64,000 nt of DNA from Streptomyces sp. NBC_01267 (GCF_036241575.1 NZ_CP108455.1:2618501-2682500), one strand, 5' to 3'. Shown: positions 36,191 through 44,040, counted from the first letter of the stretch. Notes: a model not told the origin generated them from the letters alone. Made by a program: numbers and translations.

Positions 36191-37801
36191 ATGTCCCTGA
36201 TCACCACGCTGGCCCGGCTGGAGGCCGTCCGGGACGGGCGTGCCCGGCCCACCGCCACCGTGCGCCACCGCCATCTCGCCGAGCACCCGCTCGTCCTCGT
36301 ACCGCTCACCACCGCGGGCGAAGCGGGCGCCCCGCTCGGCGCGCTCGTCGGGACCGATCCCGGGGAGCCCCGGCTGCTGATCGTCGCCCAGCCGCGCGAC
36401 CGGGACCTGCGGTTCGCCTTCCTCGCGGAACTGGCCGAGGCCGTCCTGCCGTACATCGAGGCGTACGCCGACGACGTGGAGGCCGCCGAGCGCTCCGAGG
36501 CGGACCCGGAGACCGGCAAGAAGGTCAAGGTCGAGGTCGAGCTGTGCGCCGATGCCCCGCAGCTGATCGTGCCGGGCCGGGCGGGCATCGACTTCGTACG
36601 GCTCCTCGGGCGCTCGATGCGTTTCCGGCGCACCGCCGAGGAGGACCCGGAGGCGCCCTATCCGGCGCCCCCGCGCGTCCCCCTGCTGGGCCGCTGGATG
36701 ACGCATTTCGGTGAGCGTGCCCGGGTGCCCGGGTCGTCGCTGCTGCTCGCCACGACGGATCTGCTCAACCGCCACTGGGCCACCGGGCAGAGCAGTCTGG
36801 AGGACCAGCACCTGGGCGCGCTGCTCGCCTGGATCGACCCGGGGGCGGGCGAGTCGGGCGCGGAGGCCGCGCTCCGGGCGGAGCTGGAGCGGGACCGGGA
36901 GGGCCAGTTGGTCTGCCCGCCCGCCGGACCGGCCACCGACCCGGCGTTCGACAACGGGCTGCTGGCTCCTGCCGTCGAGCGGTACGACCGGGCCCGTGCG
37001 GCGCTGGCCGCGGCCGAGGACGGACCGGCCGCCGACGACCGGCTCGGTGAACTGACGGCGGCCGAGCGGGAGATCCGCCGGCTGCTGGCCGGACAGCTGC
37101 GCCCCACCTGGGACGCCGTGTGGCGCGGCCTCGGGCTGCTGCGGGAGCTGCCGGAAGGGACCAGGGCGGACGGGCGGTGGACCCGCGACCGCTGGTCGTT
37201 CACCGGCCACCGCGACCGGGTGCGGGCCGGGGAACCCCCACAGCCGCGGCACGACGACGCGGTGACCGCCGCGCAGAAGCTGGCCTCGCGGGAGGCCGCG
37301 CAGACCCAGCTCGACGCCCAGGAGGCGCTGGACGATCCGCTGGTGATGGCGGGGCGGCGGCTCGCGGGCGAGGCGTTCGCCGGTGAGGTGACGGAGGTGG
37401 TGATGGCCTGGAGCGAGTCGAAGCGCCCGAGCCCGCGCCCCTTGATCACGTTCCGCACGGAGGACACCCCCCATCTCGACGGGCGGGCCAAGGTCCACCG
37501 CACGCAGCCGGGCGACCCGCCGAAGACGCAGAGCGCCGAGTTCGTACGGTACGAGGAGGACGGCTCCCTGGTGCTGCGGCTGGTCAACGGCATGGGCCGC
37601 GCCAAGGATCCGGCGCCGGGGACGGTGCCGGAGAAGGGCGACCGGCTGTGCTGGACCCTGTTCGAGCACAGTTCGCGTGGCGGGCCCGAACTGCCCGCCC
37701 AGGAGGACACCCCGTGGACCCACGGCGGGCCACCGGGCGCCACCGGCGCGTCCGAAGGCTCGACGATCCCCGACCCCGTCACCCCGGAGGACCTGCTGTG
37801 A
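36191..37801 (+). CDS. Unknown 536-residue protein between nuclease and helicase
   Basis: I do not recognise a family. The protein has an alpha/beta N-terminal half (HPLVLVPLTTAGEAGAPLGA, then RLLIVAQPRDRDLRFAFLAE), a long charged helical middle (about residues 250-400; ELTAAEREIRRLLAGQLRPT), and a beta-rich C-terminal stretch (about 400-500; FAGEVTEVVMAWSESKRPSP, ITFRTEDTP, LVLRLVNGMG) ending in a Pro/Gly/Glu tail. The beta-rich part could correspond to the 1B barrel that SF1B helicases normally carry, supplied in trans. It starts at an ATG behind GAGGAG. Its stop overlaps the helicase GTG (GTGA), so the two are translationally coupled and probably act together. Confidence 0.8.
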   Translation: MSLITTLARLEAVRDGRARPTATVRHRHLAEHPLVLVPLTTAGEAGAPLGALVGTDPGEPRLLIVAQPRDRDLRFAFLAELAEAVLPYIEAYADDVEAAERSEADPETGKKVKVEVELCADAPQLIVPGRAGIDFVRLLGRSMRFRRTAEEDPEAPYPAPPRVPLLGRWMTHFGERARVPGSSLLLATTDLLNRHWATGQSSLEDQHLGALLAWIDPGAGESGAEAALRAELERDREGQLVCPPAGPATDPAFDNGLLAPAVERYDRARAALAAAEDGPAADDRLGELTAAEREIRRLLAGQLRPTWDAVWRGLGLLRELPEGTRADGRWTRDRWSFTGHRDRVRAGEPPQPRHDDAVTAAQKLASREAAQTQLDAQEALDDPLVMAGRRLAGEAFAGEVTEVVMAWSESKRPSPRPLITFRTEDTPHLDGRAKVHRTQPGDPPKTQSAEFVRYEEDGSLVLRLVNGMGRAKDPAPGTVPEKGDRLCWTLFEHSSRGGPELPAQEDTPWTHGGPPGATGASEGSTIPDPVTPEDLL

Positions 37802-39228
37802 CGACCTTCGACCCCACCACGGCGGCCGGTCCTGCTCCGGCCGGTCCTGCGGTGGCCCGTGCTGCGGTGGCCGATCCGTCGCGTGCCGGCCGTCCCACGG
37901 CGGCGTTCGATCCCGGCGCCGAGGCGGCCCGCGCGACAGCGGCCGTGCTGGACGACACGCTGCACGGCACGGCCCGCGGTGTGGTCGTCGACTCCCCGCC
38001 GGGCGCGGGCAAGTCGACGCTGGTGGTGCGTGCGGCGCGCGAACTGGCCGCGGCGGGGCGGCCCCTGATGGTGGTCGCCCAGACCAACGCCCAGGTCGAC
38101 GACCTGGTGGTCCGGCTCGCCGGGAAGGACCCCGACCTGCCGGTCGGCCGACTGCACAGCAGCGACCCCGACCCGTACGACAAAGCACTCGACGACCTGG
38201 CGAACGTCCGCACCTCGGCCAAGGCGGCCGACCTCGCGGGACTGGACGTGGTGATCTCGACGGCCGCGAAGTGGGCGCACGTCAAAGGCGTCGAGCCGTG
38301 GCGGCACGCGATCGTCGACGAGGCGTACCAGATGCGGTCGGACGCGCTGCTGGCCGTGGCGGGGCTCTTCGAACGGGCGCTGTTCGTGGGCGATCCCGGC
38401 CAGCTCGACCCGTTCAGCGTGGTCGGCGCCGAGCAGTGGGCGGGACTGACGTACGACCCGTCGTCCAGCGCGGTCTCCACGCTCCTGGCCCACAACCCGG
38501 AGCTGCCGCAGCACCGGCTGCCGGTCTCCTGGCGGCTGCCCGCCTCGGCGGCGCCGCTGGTCTCGGACGCGTTCTATCCGTACACGCCCTTCCGTAGCGG
38601 TACGGACCACGGCGACCGGCGGCTGACGTTCGGGGTCGCCTCCGACGGATCGGGCCCGGACCGGGTGCTCGACGAGGCGGCCGAGTCGGGCTGGGGCCTG
38701 CTCGAACTGCCCGCCCGCCACACACCGCGCACGGACCCGGAGGCGGTACGGGCGGTGGCACTGGTGGTCCGCAGGCTGCTGGACCGTGGCGGCGCCGCGG
38801 TGAGTGAGCAGTCGCCGGATCCGGTACCGCTGACCGCGGACCGGATCGCGGTCGGCACCGCCCACCGCGACCAGGCGGCGGCAGTCCGGGCGGCGCTCGC
38901 GGAACTGGGCATCACCGAGGTCGCGGTCGACACGGCGAACCGTCTCCAGGGCCGGGAGTTCGACGTCACGGTGGTTCTGCACCCGCTGTCGGGGCGCCCG
39001 GACGCGACGGCGTTCCACCTGGAGACGGGCCGCCTGTGCGTCCTGACCTCCCGGCACCGGCACGCGTGCATCGTGGTGTGCCGGGAGGGCGTGGCTCAAC
39101 TGCTCGACGAGCACCCCTCGACGGAGCCGGTCCAGCTGGGGGTCACGGTCAAGTTCCCGGACGGCTGGGAGGCGAATCACGCGGTGCTGGCACACCTGGC
39201 GGAGCACCGGGTGCGGTACCGGCCGTAG
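37798..39228 (+). CDS. SF1B (Upf1/Dna2-like) helicase/ATPase
   Basis: The 476-residue P-loop ATPase carries helicase motifs in order: I, VVDSPPGAGKSTLVVRAARE; Ia, VVAQTNAQVDDLV; II, AIVDEAYQM; III, LFVGDPGQLDPF; IV region, LPVSWRLPASAAPLV; V, VDTANRLQGREFDVTVV; VI, LCVLTSRHRHACIVV. This matches the Upf1/Dna2/SMUBP-2 branch of SF1. It is shorter than those enzymes and lacks an obvious 1B barrel. The GTG start overlaps the upstream stop, with CGGAGG at 37785. With the Fe-S nuclease two genes upstream, the set resembles a Dna2 divided over separate polypeptides, suggesting DNA end processing or defence. Confidence 0.85.
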   Translation: MTTFDPTTAAGPAPAGPAVARAAVADPSRAGRPTAAFDPGAEAARATAAVLDDTLHGTARGVVVDSPPGAGKSTLVVRAARELAAAGRPLMVVAQTNAQVDDLVVRLAGKDPDLPVGRLHSSDPDPYDKALDDLANVRTSAKAADLAGLDVVISTAAKWAHVKGVEPWRHAIVDEAYQMRSDALLAVAGLFERALFVGDPGQLDPFSVVGAEQWAGLTYDPSSSAVSTLLAHNPELPQHRLPVSWRLPASAAPLVSDAFYPYTPFRSGTDHGDRRLTFGVASDGSGPDRVLDEAAESGWGLLELPARHTPRTDPEAVRAVALVVRRLLDRGGAAVSEQSPDPVPLTADRIAVGTAHRDQAAAVRAALAELGITEVAVDTANRLQGREFDVTVVLHPLSGRPDATAFHLETGRLCVLTSRHRHACIVVCREGVAQLLDEHPSTEPVQLGVTVKFPDGWEANHAVLAHLAEHRVRYRP

Positions 39229-39230
39229 GA

Positions 39231-39258
39231 GCTGTCCGGCCCTGATGCGCCGGACAGC
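39231..39258. terminator. Terminator between convergent helicase and azoreductase genes
   Basis: A perfect 10-base stem (39231-39240 with 39249-39258) and 8-base loop lies 2 bases after the helicase stop and 27 bases beyond the end of the convergent flavoprotein gene. Confidence 0.65.
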
Positions 39259-39285
39259 CTCATGGTGACCGGACCGGCGGCGGCC

Positions 39286-40044
39286 CTACGGTGTCCGGAC
39301 CGCCGGCCGGGCGACCTCGGCGGCCAGCGCGGTCACCCGGGCGCGGGCCGCCGCCAGCGAGCTCGCCGCCAGCGGCCGGAACCGGGCCAGGTGCGGCACG
39401 AGCCCGGCCAGGGTCATCTCGGCGCTGACGAGACGCAGACCGTCCTCCGCCATGCCCAGCTTGCCGAAGTAGGCCCGCAGGTACGGCGTTTGGAAGTCCC
39501 AGGCCTCCTGCGGGGTGCCCGGACCGTAGGCACCGCCCCGCGTGCTGACCACCACCACCCTGGTACGCCGCAGCAGGCTGTCCCCCGTGTCCGGGTCGGT
39601 GAACGCCCCGGGGAAGCTCACCCGGTCGATCCATGCCTTCAGCGAGGCGGACACCGCGTAGTTGTACATCGGGGCGCCGATCAGCACGGTGTCGGCCGCC
39701 AGCAGTTCGGTGATCAGGGGGCGGGTGAGCGCCCACTCCCGCTTCTCGGCCGGGCTCTCGGTCAGCGCGTCCACTCCGGCCGGCGGGACGAGGCCGTGTT
39801 CTTCCACTCTGCGGCCGAGGGCGCAGTAGGCGCTGTCCAGCGGCGGTACCGGGTCGGCGGCCAGGTCCCTGTACCGGTAGCCGGCCGGGCCGTGCGCTGC
39901 CTGCCAGGTCTCCGCGAACAGTGCGGTCAGCTGCCTGCTGACCGACCCGCCGGAACGGTCGGCACTGGAATCCAGGTGCAGCAAGGACGTCACGGGGCCA
40001 TCTGCCACTACTGGCTCTCCTGTCACTGCTGGTTCTCCTGTCAC
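39286..40044 (-). CDS. FMN-dependent NADH azoreductase / quinone oxidoreductase
   Basis: The roughly 252-residue flavodoxin-like-fold protein matches the AzoR family: LLHLDSSADRSGGSVSRQLT (phosphate-binding loop for FMN), IGAPMYNYAVSASLKAWIDR and VVVSTRGGAYGPGTPQEAWD. Such enzymes use NADH to reduce quinones or azo dyes. The N-terminus is unusual: 18-base units each encode VTGEPx and carry a GTG start plus AGGAG, so initiation could occur at 40062, 40044, 40026 or 40008. I give 40044, the first with a proper ribosome-binding site. It is divergent from an ECF41-type sigma factor, which commonly lies beside an oxidoreductase it controls. Confidence 0.82.
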   Translation of the reverse strand: MTGEPAVTGEPVVADGPVTSLLHLDSSADRSGGSVSRQLTALFAETWQAAHGPAGYRYRDLAADPVPPLDSAYCALGRRVEEHGLVPPAGVDALTESPAEKREWALTRPLITELLAADTVLIGAPMYNYAVSASLKAWIDRVSFPGAFTDPDTGDSLLRRTRVVVVSTRGGAYGPGTPQEAWDFQTPYLRAYFGKLGMAEDGLRLVSAEMTLAGLVPHLARFRPLAASSLAAARARVTALAAEVARPAVRTP

Positions 40045-40062
40045 TCCTGGTTCTCCTGTCAC
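40009..40062. repeat. 18-base tandem repeat carrying SD + GTG and an ECF -35 motif
   Basis: Three consecutive 18-base copies, plus one degenerate copy after them. On the minus strand each reads GTGACAGGAGAACCAGBA, supplying a GTG and an AGGAG eight bases before the next GTG. On the plus strand each contains TGTCAC, the ECF41 -35 core. Confidence 0.88.
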
Positions 40063-40083
40063 TTCGATCAGGTTGCGTTCGTC
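40057..40083 (+). promoter_or_regulatory. ECF41-type promoter of the sigma-factor gene
   Basis: TGTCACT (40057-40063), 16 bases, then CGTC (40080-40083) fits the published ECF41 promoter (TGTCACA, about 16, CGTC). It points at the sigma-factor gene 38 bases downstream, suggesting autoregulation. Its -35 lies in the last repeat of the 18-base array. Confidence 0.7.
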
Positions 40084-40120
40084 ATGAGAGGTGACGGAGC
40101 AGGACGGCGAAAGGTGACCG

Positions 40121-41038
40121 GTGGACGCGCGCGAGGGACTGGCAGAACGATTCGAGGCCCAGCGTGGTCAACTGCGCGCGGTTGCCCACCGGATGCTCGG
40201 CTCGGTGGACGAGGCCGATGACGCCGTGCAGGAGGCATGGCTCCGCCTGGGCCGGGTCGATGCCGGAGAACTGGACAACCTGGCCGGCTGGCTGCGGACA
40301 GTGGTGACTCGCATCTGCCTCGACATGCTGCGTTCCCGCAGGTCACGACGGGAAGACCTGGCCGAGCAGCAAGTACTGGACCATGCGCTCGCCCCCCTCT
40401 CGAACGCGAACACCACTCACGGTGACGGAAGCACTCCGGAGGACGAGGCGCTGCTGGCCGACTCGGTGAGCCGGGCGCTGCTCGTCGTGCTGGACACACT
40501 GGCCCCCGCCGAGCGGATCGCGTTCGTGCTGCACGACATGTTCGCCGTCCCGTTCGAGGAGATCGCGCCCGTCGTGGGACGCACCCAGGGCGCCACGAAG
40601 AAGCTCGCCAGCCGTGCACGGCTGAAGGTGCAGGGCAGTCCCGTGGTCCCGGCGGCCGAACTCGCCCGGCACCGTCGGGTCGTCTCGGCCTTCCTCGCCG
40701 CCGCACGGGCCGGTGACCTCACCGCGATTCTTGCGGTGCTGGCCCCCGATGTGGTGCGCCGTGCCGACCCCAGCGCCTTGCCACCGGGCGGAGCGGCCGA
40801 GGTGCGCGGCGCACGGGCCGTCGCGGAGGGGACAGCGGCGCTCGCCCACCGGTCCCGGCTCGCCGAACCGGCGCTGGTCAACGGCACCGTGGGAGCCGTG
40901 GTGGCCCCGCGGGGCCGCCTGCTGTTCGCGCTGACCTTCACCATCGAGAGTGACAGGATCACCGAGTACGAGGTGATCGCCGACCCCGCCCGGCTCCGGC
41001 GCCTGGACCTCGCCGTCCTCGACCGACCGGGGACGTAG
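40121..41038 (+). CDS. ECF41-type RNA polymerase sigma factor (SigJ-like)
   Basis: The 305-residue sigma factor has region 2 (LRAVAHRMLGSVDEADDAVQ, then WLRTVVTRICLDMLRSRRSR) and region 4 (LDTLAPAERIAFVLHDMFAV, then EEIAPVVGRTQGATKKLASR). A C-terminal SnoaL-like domain of about 120 residues (LARHRRVVSAFLAAARAGDL to the end) takes the place of a separate anti-sigma factor in the ECF41 group. It starts with GTG at 40121 behind AAGG. No anti-sigma gene is present. The divergent flavoprotein is a probable functional partner. Confidence 0.87.
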   Translation: MDAREGLAERFEAQRGQLRAVAHRMLGSVDEADDAVQEAWLRLGRVDAGELDNLAGWLRTVVTRICLDMLRSRRSRREDLAEQQVLDHALAPLSNANTTHGDGSTPEDEALLADSVSRALLVVLDTLAPAERIAFVLHDMFAVPFEEIAPVVGRTQGATKKLASRARLKVQGSPVVPAAELARHRRVVSAFLAAARAGDLTAILAVLAPDVVRRADPSALPPGGAAEVRGARAVAEGTAALAHRSRLAEPALVNGTVGAVVAPRGRLLFALTFTIESDRITEYEVIADPARLRRLDLAVLDRPGT

Positions 41039-41155
41039 GACGTTGTCCTCCCCCGCGGGCCGGGGTAGGAGCCGTACGACGGCGGCGCCGGGGGAGGCCC
41101 CCTTGCGGGGCGCGGGACAATGGACGGTGGTCCGGAACCCGGAACCACGCACTCC

Positions 41156-41215
41156 GGCCCGGCACCGCAACACCGCACAAGCAGTGGCCCGGCACCGCAA
41201 CACCGCACAAGCAGT
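41156..41215. repeat. Perfect 30-base tandem duplication
   Basis: Two identical 30-base copies (41156-41185 and 41186-41215), each ending CACCGCACAAGCAGT. They lie 45-105 bases upstream of the start at 41261, between the sigma factor and a small gene. Confidence 0.95.
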
Positions 41216-41260
41216 ACAGAGCGACGCACAGCAGAGCGACACGCACAGCAGGAGGCACAC

Positions 41261-41602
41261 ATGGCGGAGCCCGAACAGCGCGAGCGCAAACCCCGGCCCG
41301 CACCTCTGCTCTTCGAGCCGTCGGAGGCCGCCGCCGACCCCGAGCACTTCTTCGACCTGGAGTCCATCGAGGACCCCGCGGCCCTCCTCGGCCGGGCGAC
41401 GGAGCTGACGCTGGCCTTCCGTGCCGCGACCGACCGGGCGGTCGAGTTCCAGGCGATGGCCGCTGCCCAGCTCGCCGATCCCCGGCGCTTCGACCGGCTC
41501 ACCACGGCAGACATCGCCGAGCGTGCGCACTGGACCGAGGACTACGCGAAGAAGATGGTGGAGTTCGGCCGGGACCTGCTGCGCGGCGCCCCGCCGTCCT
41601 GA
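41261..41602 (+). CDS. Small helical protein of unknown function
   Basis: The 113-residue protein has an acidic/proline N-terminus and a helical C-terminal half (ATELTLAFRAATDRAVEFQA, then FDRLTTADIAERAHWTEDYA and KKMVEFGRDLL). The last part could be a helix-turn-helix-like unit, but I assign no family. The ATG at 41261 has AGGAGG upstream; an in-frame start at 41120 would read through the 30-base duplication. Its TGA is the first of six CCTGAA-type repeats. It follows the sigma-factor gene on the same strand, 222 bases away, so co-regulation is possible but unproven. Confidence 0.65.
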   Translation: MAEPEQRERKPRPAPLLFEPSEAAADPEHFFDLESIEDPAALLGRATELTLAFRAATDRAVEFQAMAAAQLADPRRFDRLTTADIAERAHWTEDYAKKMVEFGRDLLRGAPPS

Positions 41603-41690
41603 AAGCGCCGCCGTCCTGAAGCCCCGCTGTCCTGAAGCGCCGCCGTCCTGAAGCCCCGCTGTACTGAAGCCCCGCCGTCCTGAAAGCGCC
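41591..41690. repeat. Six 16-17-base repeats centred on a TGA stop
   Basis: CCTGAA-type units (fifth copy ACTGAA) begin at 41598, 41615, 41631, 41647, 41663 and 41679. The first contains the stop of the 41261 gene. Because the period is 16-17, TGA codons fall in all three frames along the array. Confidence 0.9.
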
Positions 41691-41853
41691 GCCGCCGCAA
41701 AGCGGACTCCGAGGCTCCGGCGCCCGTCCCGTGTCATGACTTGGCTTGGCATATGCCCTATGACGGTGCGCAAGATACGCCCTCCCGCCGCCCCTGTCCC
41801 GATTTCCGCCAACCCCCCGGAGCGGAACCGTCCGTGCCGGTAGATCTGTCGGC

Positions 41854-42555
41854 ATGAGCGCATGGCAGCGAAACGACAGCAGCGTGGGAATCCTCTCGAA
41901 CACGGGCGCGAACACAGGCGCGAGCACGGGCGGGGTCCGGGGGTCCGGGGGCCGTTCCCCCGCGGAGTCCTGCCGCGTCCCGCACGACGCGGCAGGACAG
42001 CACGCCACCGCGGTCACCGCCGCCGGAGCGGGCTGGCTCGCCTCGGCGGCGGCGTACCCGCGCACCGCGCTCTCGCTCTGGGAGTCCCGGCCCACCGCCC
42101 CCATCGTGCTGGGCTGCGGCTCGGTCTTCGACGTGGTCAACGTTCCCGCGATCTTCGGCCGCCGGATGCTGGACACCCTGTGGTCGGAGGGCCCCGGGTC
42201 CGGCCCCGTCGCGAGCCATCGCGGCCGGATGCTGCTCTTCACCGCACCGGGCACGGCCCAGCGGCTACCGTCCCTGCTGGAGTGGGAGGAATGGGGCGAA
42301 GCGGTCCCGCCACTGCTCTGTCACGGCGCCGGCGACGCGGTGACCGTACCGCCGCTGACCTCGTCCGTTCGCCGCTCGGGGCCGCGCTGGCTGGTGGCCC
42401 CCGACACCCGGCAGCCCTGGCTCCCGGGACCCGAGGTGGTGCTCTGGGCCTGTGTCCGCGCGGCGCGCGACAAGCCCTCCCCCTCGGTGGGCTTATCGAT
42501 TTTTCCCCGCACCGATCCGGGTGCTAAGGTCTACGACGTCAGCAAGCGCCGCTAG
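41854..42555 (+). CDS. PrimPol-like small protein running into tRNA-Lys
   Basis: The 233-residue product has a Gly/Thr-rich start (GILSNTGANTGASTGG), then WESRPTAPIVLGCGSVFDVV, RMLLFTAPGTAQRLPSLLEW, AVTVPPL, RWLVAPDTRQPWLPGPEVVL and ACVRAARDK. This is the pattern of short Streptomyces proteins annotated as bifunctional DNA primase/polymerase-like; the active-site acids are not evident. The reading frame continues through an AT-rich stretch with an in-frame TTA codon (42493-42495) and ends at TAG 42553-42555, inside the tRNA-Lys gene. The last 25 codons may therefore be tRNA promoter sequence rather than selected coding DNA. Confidence 0.6.
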   Translation: MSAWQRNDSSVGILSNTGANTGASTGGVRGSGGRSPAESCRVPHDAAGQHATAVTAAGAGWLASAAAYPRTALSLWESRPTAPIVLGCGSVFDVVNVPAIFGRRMLDTLWSEGPGSGPVASHRGRMLLFTAPGTAQRLPSLLEWEEWGEAVPPLLCHGAGDAVTVPPLTSSVRRSGPRWLVAPDTRQPWLPGPEVVLWACVRAARDKPSPSVGLSIFPRTDPGAKVYDVSKRR

Positions 42556-42619
42556 CTCAGTTGGTTAGAGCAGCTGACTCTTAATCAGCGGGTCCGGGGT
42601 TCGAGTCCCTGGCGGCGCA
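42546..42619 (+). tRNA. tRNA-Lys (CTT), copy 1
   Basis: 74-base cloverleaf: acceptor GCGCCGC with GCGGCGC, anticodon loop CTCTTAA with CTT, T-arm GGGGTTCGAGTCCCT. Identical in sequence to copies at 56288 and 61729. CCA is not encoded. Confidence 0.96.
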
Positions 42620-42628
42620 CAGACGGGA

Positions 42629-42656
42629 GAAGCCCCTCGCGAAAGCGGGGGGCTTC
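42629..42656 (+). terminator. Terminator of tRNA-Lys copy 1
   Basis: A 12-base stem with one T-G wobble (42629-42640, 42645-42656) and a GAAA tetraloop ends in TTC TTCG. Nearly the same sequence follows copy 2. Confidence 0.85.
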
Positions 42657-42668
42657 TTCGTTGCGCTC

Positions 42669-43949
42669 TCACACAGCGGGTGTGATCTTGATGGTCCACG
42701 CCCCCGACGGCGTACGGTCCGCCACCTCGACCTTCATCCCGTTCCCCGGGACCGTGAACGTCTCACCGACCCCCAGCGGCGCGTCGGCCAGCGGCGGATA
42801 GACCGACTCCCCCCAGCACGCCGACGCGTGCGGATGGGTGTCGAACACCTTGACCGGGCCGTCCCCCGAGGCCGTCTCCCCCTTCACCCGGTAGATCAGC
42901 ACCCCTTCCGTGCAGGCAGCCGTGTCGTTGCCGGTCGCGGTGCGCACCTCCATGGCGATGGCGCTGTCGAGTCCGGTCCGTACGACCGCGAGCCGGGTCC
43001 CCGCCGTGTCCGTGCCGGGCTGCGGCACGTCCTCCAGCGGTTCCAGCGTGAACATCCGGGTGCCGGTGCCCTGCACACAGCCGATCTGCCGCCGGTCCAG
43101 CCAGCCCAGCTTCCACTTGTCCCAGCCGAGGAAATCGGGGGCGAGCCCGAACTGGCTGCCCATGACGTCCCAGTCCCCGACCGAGGTGTCCCAGTCGCCC
43201 TTGTCGTCCGAGGGGCGGTGGTAGAGATCCGGCAGGTCGAAGACGTGCCCGGTCTCGTGGGCGAGGACGTTGTGGTCCGGCGGGTGCTGCTCGAAGCCCG
43301 TGACGAGGCGGCTGATGTCCGTGCCGTCGGCGTGCAGCGGGGTTTCGAGGTTGACGACCTTCGTGGCGTCGGAGTCGACCCCCGGCGCGTCCGGATCGGC
43401 GACCAGGTAGACGACTTCGTACTTCCTGAAGTCCACGGTCGGGTCCGCCGCCGCCACCGCGTCGCGCAGATACGCGTCGCGCCCCTCCTCGCCCCAGTCC
43501 CGTTTCACCGCGTACGCCGAGGCGGGCTTCGGCATCATGATCCACTTCTTCAGCGGGTGCGGGCGCAGGGTGAACTTCCCGTACGACGCCCGGTGGAAGA
43601 AGGTGGTGGTCGCCGGGAAGTAGTCACCCGCCAGCTCCTGGGGCGTGGTGTCCGGCACGGAGCCCGGGAAGGACAGGAAGATCATCACCGCGTCGAGCGT
43701 GCCGACCGGCCGCGTGTAGGCGGAGTTCCAGCTGTCCAGACCGAGCGAGTGGTGGGCATCCGTACGCGGCAGGGCGCACGGCCCCGCGGGCCCCGAGGTC
43801 GCGACGGCGGGCCCCGCGACCAGCGAAGTGGCGGTGAGCGCCAGGAACGAGACGGTCACCGCGGCGGCACGTTTCAGACGTCCCCGGTCCACTCCCCCGG
43901 GTGTCTGCGGACGCTGCACGTCGACCTCCGGGTTCGGGATGCGGGACAC
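42669..43949 (-). CDS. Secreted M6-family-type zinc metalloprotease
   Basis: The roughly 426-residue product has a signal peptide (LKRAAAVTVSFLALTATSLV, then AGPAVATS) and a metalloprotease domain with the zinc motif VLAHETGHVFDLPDLYH (HExxH plus a downstream ligand). The following SVGDWDVMGSQFG is the M6/immune-inhibitor-A-like Met-turn region. It is probably an extracellular protease of the M6-like group common in Streptomyces. The start is uncertain: GTG at 43949 or 43958, or an ATG at 44021; I prefer one near the signal peptide. Its 3' end meets the tRNA-Lys terminator. Confidence 0.83.
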   Translation of the reverse strand: MSRIPNPEVDVQRPQTPGGVDRGRLKRAAAVTVSFLALTATSLVAGPAVATSGPAGPCALPRTDAHHSLGLDSWNSAYTRPVGTLDAVMIFLSFPGSVPDTTPQELAGDYFPATTTFFHRASYGKFTLRPHPLKKWIMMPKPASAYAVKRDWGEEGRDAYLRDAVAAADPTVDFRKYEVVYLVADPDAPGVDSDATKVVNLETPLHADGTDISRLVTGFEQHPPDHNVLAHETGHVFDLPDLYHRPSDDKGDWDTSVGDWDVMGSQFGLAPDFLGWDKWKLGWLDRRQIGCVQGTGTRMFTLEPLEDVPQPGTDTAGTRLAVVRTGLDSAIAMEVRTATGNDTAACTEGVLIYRVKGETASGDGPVKVFDTHPHASACWGESVYPPLADAPLGVGETFTVPGNGMKVEVADRTPSGAWTIKITPAV

Positions 43950-44040
43950 CTGACCCACTCTGTGCCGGTTCGCCCCGTTACGCCCTGTCCAGATGCCCCA
44001 CTGGAGTGACCGACCCGACACCCCGGGCCTTCACGGAAAG

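Noticed and set aside
35603..39207. Long minus-strand frames (861 and 849 codons) opposite the nuclease/helicase module
   Set aside because: Low-complexity Arg/Pro/Gly or Ser/Arg sequence, shadows of the plus-strand genes with helicase and nuclease motifs.
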